In this document: positions 61,602-64,000 of the stretch, in pieces | How positions within the stretch are numbered: position 1 is the stretch's first letter | How the letters are laid out: the number at the start of each line of letters is the position of its first letter | Translations under genes and position numbers: made by a program | The notes under the pieces: generated by a model | Told to the model about the DNA's origin: nothing | The model's input: the letters and a program-made list of their open reading frames with translations, nothing else | Databases searched by the model: none | From: Chelydra serpentina | Taxonomy: Eukaryota > Chordata > Testudines > Chelydridae | Assembly: GCA_037349315.1 (NCBI GenBank) | Contig: JBAIAC010000026.1 | Location: 2,294,001 to 2,358,000, forward strand | Direction: 5' to 3' | DNA: 64,000 bases

Positions 61602-61972
61602 CAGTGGTTCTCAAACTTTTGTACTGGTGACCCCTTTCACATAGCTAGGGTGACCAGATGTCCCCATTTTATAGGAACAGCCCCGATTTTGGGGTCTTTT
61701 TTCTTATATAGGCTCCTGTTACCCCCATCCCCTGTCCCAATTTTTCACACGTGCTGTCTGGTCACCCTACACATAACAAGCCTCTGAATGTGACCCTCTC
61801 CCCCTTATAAATTACAAACATTTTTTAAAATACATTTAATACCATTATAAATGCTGGATGCAAATGCTGAATACAAAGTGGGGTTTGGGGTGGAGGCTGA
61901 CAGCTTGCGACCCTCTATGTAATAACCTCGTGACCCCCTGAGGGGTCCCGACCCCCAGTTTGAGAACCCCTG
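61602..61972. mobile_element. hAT-like MITE (CAGTGGTTCTCAAAC family), copy 2, with nested MITE
   Basis: Same family as 41861; terminal CAGTGGTTCTCAAACTTTT and TTTGAGAACCCCTG. Flanks TGTAAGTT / TGTAGTT resemble an 8-bp duplication that lost one base. Interrupted at 61646-61769 by a smaller MITE. Confidence 0.85.
61646..61769. mobile_element. Short hAT-like MITE (TAGGGTGACCAG family), copy 2
   Basis: 124 bp with exact terminal repeats TAGGGTGACCAG / CTGGTCACCCTA except the adjoining T; flanks CACATAGC and CACATAAC form an 8-bp duplication with one mismatch. Nested in the 61602 element. Confidence 0.88.
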
Positions 61973-62039
61973 CTGTAGTTGGTTTTTAGATAGTTGCAAT
62001 AGACATCACAGCCCTGCTCTGAGAACATGGCGAGAGGGA

Positions 62040-62155
62040 GGTTACTGAGCTTAGGGATGGCCAAGGTTTACTAGGCCCTGCCACAGCACAGGGGGTTGGA
62101 CTTGAGGACTTTGAGGTCCCTTCCAGCCAGACCTTTCTAGGATTCTATGATTTTG
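62040..62155 (+). mobile_element. CR1 3' end fragment
   Basis: GGGGGTTGGACTTGAGGAC, GAGGTCCCTTCCAGCC and terminal AGGATTCTATGATTT; 5' truncated, eroded. Confidence 0.75.
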
Positions 62156-62446
62156 CCTCAGACCTCTGCATCTCATGTGAAATCTCGTGTTACTGGAACA
62201 GGTGGCTCACCATGGTACCTTTATGACAGTTGGCTAGTCTGAAGGGATACACGATAGTTGCAAAAGGGGGTATCCTGGATAGCTAGGAGGCTAAGACTGA
62301 TGTTGAGTGCACACAAGATTCTCTATGTCTGCTTTTTTGTAAGGAATGAAGTTCCTCAGCTCCAACAGTGTCTTCACTGGCTTCATATTCGTGACCTCCC
62401 ATTTGGAAATACAGCCATGAGTGACATGGATTAAACAGCACCAAGG

Positions 62447-62671
62447 GTGGTTTAGGTTGGGCGTTAGGAAAAACTTCCTGTCAGGGTGGTTAAGCACTGG
62501 AATAAATTGTGTAGGGAGGTTGTGGAATCTCCATCATTGGAGATTTTTAAGAACAGGTTAGACAAACACCTGTCAGGGATGGTCTAGATAAAACTCAATC
62601 CTTCCTTGAGTGCAGTGTCCTGGACAAGATGACCTCTCAAGGTCACTTTCAATTCTACCATTCTATGATAA
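62447..62671 (+). mobile_element. CR1 3' end fragment
   Basis: Sense CR1: GGTTTAGGTTGGGCGTTAGG, AGGTTGTGGAATCTCCATC, ACAGGTTAGACAAACACC and terminal ATTCTACCATTCTATGAT. Confidence 0.85.
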
Positions 62672-63119
62672 CTCTGTTTTCCCTAGTGCAGCCACTAGCA
62701 ACCCAGAAGGGACCGTCTTCTTTTTCAATGAGAGGACAATCTGCTCCTTCAAGGCAATGCACTGAGCAGACCAGCCTGGAGCCAGCGGGAGTCTCACACA
62801 CACAAAGCAATCCAACAGGACTAGAATTTCTCCTGCGAACTGCCTTAGGGCAACCTGCTTAGGTCCCACTGGGATTTCCCCAAGGAGGCTACATGAAAGT
62901 CAGGTACATCTTACCAGTTTAATTTAACACTGACCTCAAACATATTTAGAAAGAAAAAGCCAATGCTAAAGTGGGAAATTATTTCATCATCAGCTCCCCA
63001 CTTTCCCATGAATAACATGTGTTCCATAAACCCAGCCTGCTGTGGATATCCATGTGCTTCCTGTTCCCCCGAGTCCAGGGGAATTGTTTTTCAGGCAGAT
63101 TCTGGAGAATTGCACTTAC

Positions 63120-63270
63120 CTGTTCAGGTTTCAGCCCTGTGTAACAGAACATGCCGATCTGGTCAATGATGTGTTGCCAGTTGTGGGAGGAGCCTTCTTT
63201 CTTGAGGTTGGCCACCAGCTGGTTGCGCATGTCAATGATCCGGTCAGCCATCCCCTTCACCTCTTCCAGC
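63120..63270 (-). CDS. GOT2: GOT2 penultimate coding exon
   Basis: 151 nt on the minus strand: one base completing a codon split with the upstream exon, then 50 codons from [19 protein letters not shown] to CYTGLKPEQ, followed by a perfect GTAAGT donor. Acceptor CCTGCAG at 63271. Encodes the helix and [13 protein letters not shown] segment of the small domain of mitochondrial aspartate aminotransferase. Phase 0 at its end agrees with the last exon. The pyridoxal-binding lysine and N-terminal exons lie beyond the window. Confidence 0.93.
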
Positions 63271-64000
63271 CTGCAGGAGGAGCAACAGAAAGGAGATGTA
63301 TGGACATCAGATTCAGACAAAGGTGAGGCAGGACAACAACAGAGACTAGCATGCAGTTGACTACCCAAGGAAACACCTCTAAAGCGTCCCTCTTCACAAT
63401 TCACACTGGGCACCAACCTGAGATGCCGAAGTGAAGTTATGCACTGCTGCTTTAAACTGGTCACACACACATTCAATTGAGAGTGGTACAGGCAAAAGAT
63501 CACTTTGGTGGCTTCAGTTAAAGAGGCAGAGCAAGCCTAGTGTGGGAAGTTGAGTCAACACGGCTTTAGGAGCTGCCTCTCTCGCCTGTTATCAGAAGAG
63601 GGGGGCTCTTTATTAACCCAGATTATGCACAGTGGGTGCGATATGGACTCCAGTTCAGAGGGGACCAGGGTGAGATCACTATACTCTCAGGATTTCCCAT
63701 TGCAGAGGGTTGAGTGTTAAGCACACTCAAGCCATGGACTTTAAATATCAAGGGGCTCATCATGAACACAAATATTTCTGATGCCATCCAGGACAACGTT
63801 CAATTCTATAGACCTTACTGATCAGGCCACCTGTTCAAACAGCCCTGCTCGGTTCTGCATTTGGAGCAACAGGAAGTCAGCAAAGTCAGAGGAAGGAGAG
63901 TATGCTGTATTTAAAGGGACTCCCCTCCTGGAAGAGCTGGACTATACACTGGCATCTTCCCTGCAGCTCTAGGGAAAGAGGTGTAAGTGGCTTTTCTGGC
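63271..64000 (-). other. GOT2: GOT2 intron upstream of the penultimate exon
   Basis: No further GOT2 exon recognised to the window end. Nothing else identified. Confidence 0.6.

Overview
The window is nuclear DNA from a turtle. The evidence is five tortoise-type Pol III SINEs (tRNA-like head, CR1-like tail), many CR1 LINE fragments, several PIF/Harbinger-like and hAT-like MITE families, large GC-rich repeats, and vertebrate split genes with GT-AG introns. No bacterial feature, RNA gene or CRISPR is present. All family assignments were made by eye from motifs and reading frames, without a database search.

Layout. (1) 1-11390: a tandem array of an LTR retrotransposon of Ty3/gypsy type, with a 4193-bp period. 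It has three internal regions (the first is cut by the window edge) separated and closed by three 566-bp LTRs, and each internal region carries one long open frame. The pol domains are out of order (protease-like, integrase, then RNase H), and the reverse transcriptase catalytic core is missing. (2) 11391-25495: repeat-dense DNA. It holds two tandem 511-bp copies of an orphan first exon of a short-chain dehydrogenase/reductase (SDR) on the minus strand, and a trace of that family's exon 5 near 19450. (3) 25688-28409: a nearly complete, AT-rich hAT-like DNA transposon with its transposase on the minus strand, broken into three frames. (4) 28420-32660: nested repeats, including a fold-back retroposon with a 15-bp target duplication and a Harbinger-type MITE inserted in a second copy of that retroposon. 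(5) 32745-43852: a complete six-exon SDR gene on the plus strand (sniffer / C-factor-like, 259 aa). Its intron 3 contains a 5.1-kb hAT fossil that itself contains a MITE, a CR1 and a 1.1-kb solo LTR. (6) 44227-46362: a GC-rich element whose interior has become a 2-kb minisatellite with a unit of about 24 bp. (7) 46363-60128: mostly unassigned DNA with SINEs, CR1, and solo LTRs, one of them from the same family as the array at the left end. (8) 60129-64000: the last two coding exons of GOT2 (mitochondrial aspartate aminotransferase) on the minus strand, with a repeat-filled intron between them.

Only two host genes are supported: the SDR gene and the 3' end of GOT2, transcribed toward each other. 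The remainder is mainly mobile DNA. Nested insertions with target-site duplications give a clear relative chronology. The most unusual objects are the domain-permuted LTR array, the near-complete hAT-like element, and the two palindromic retroposon/MITE families.
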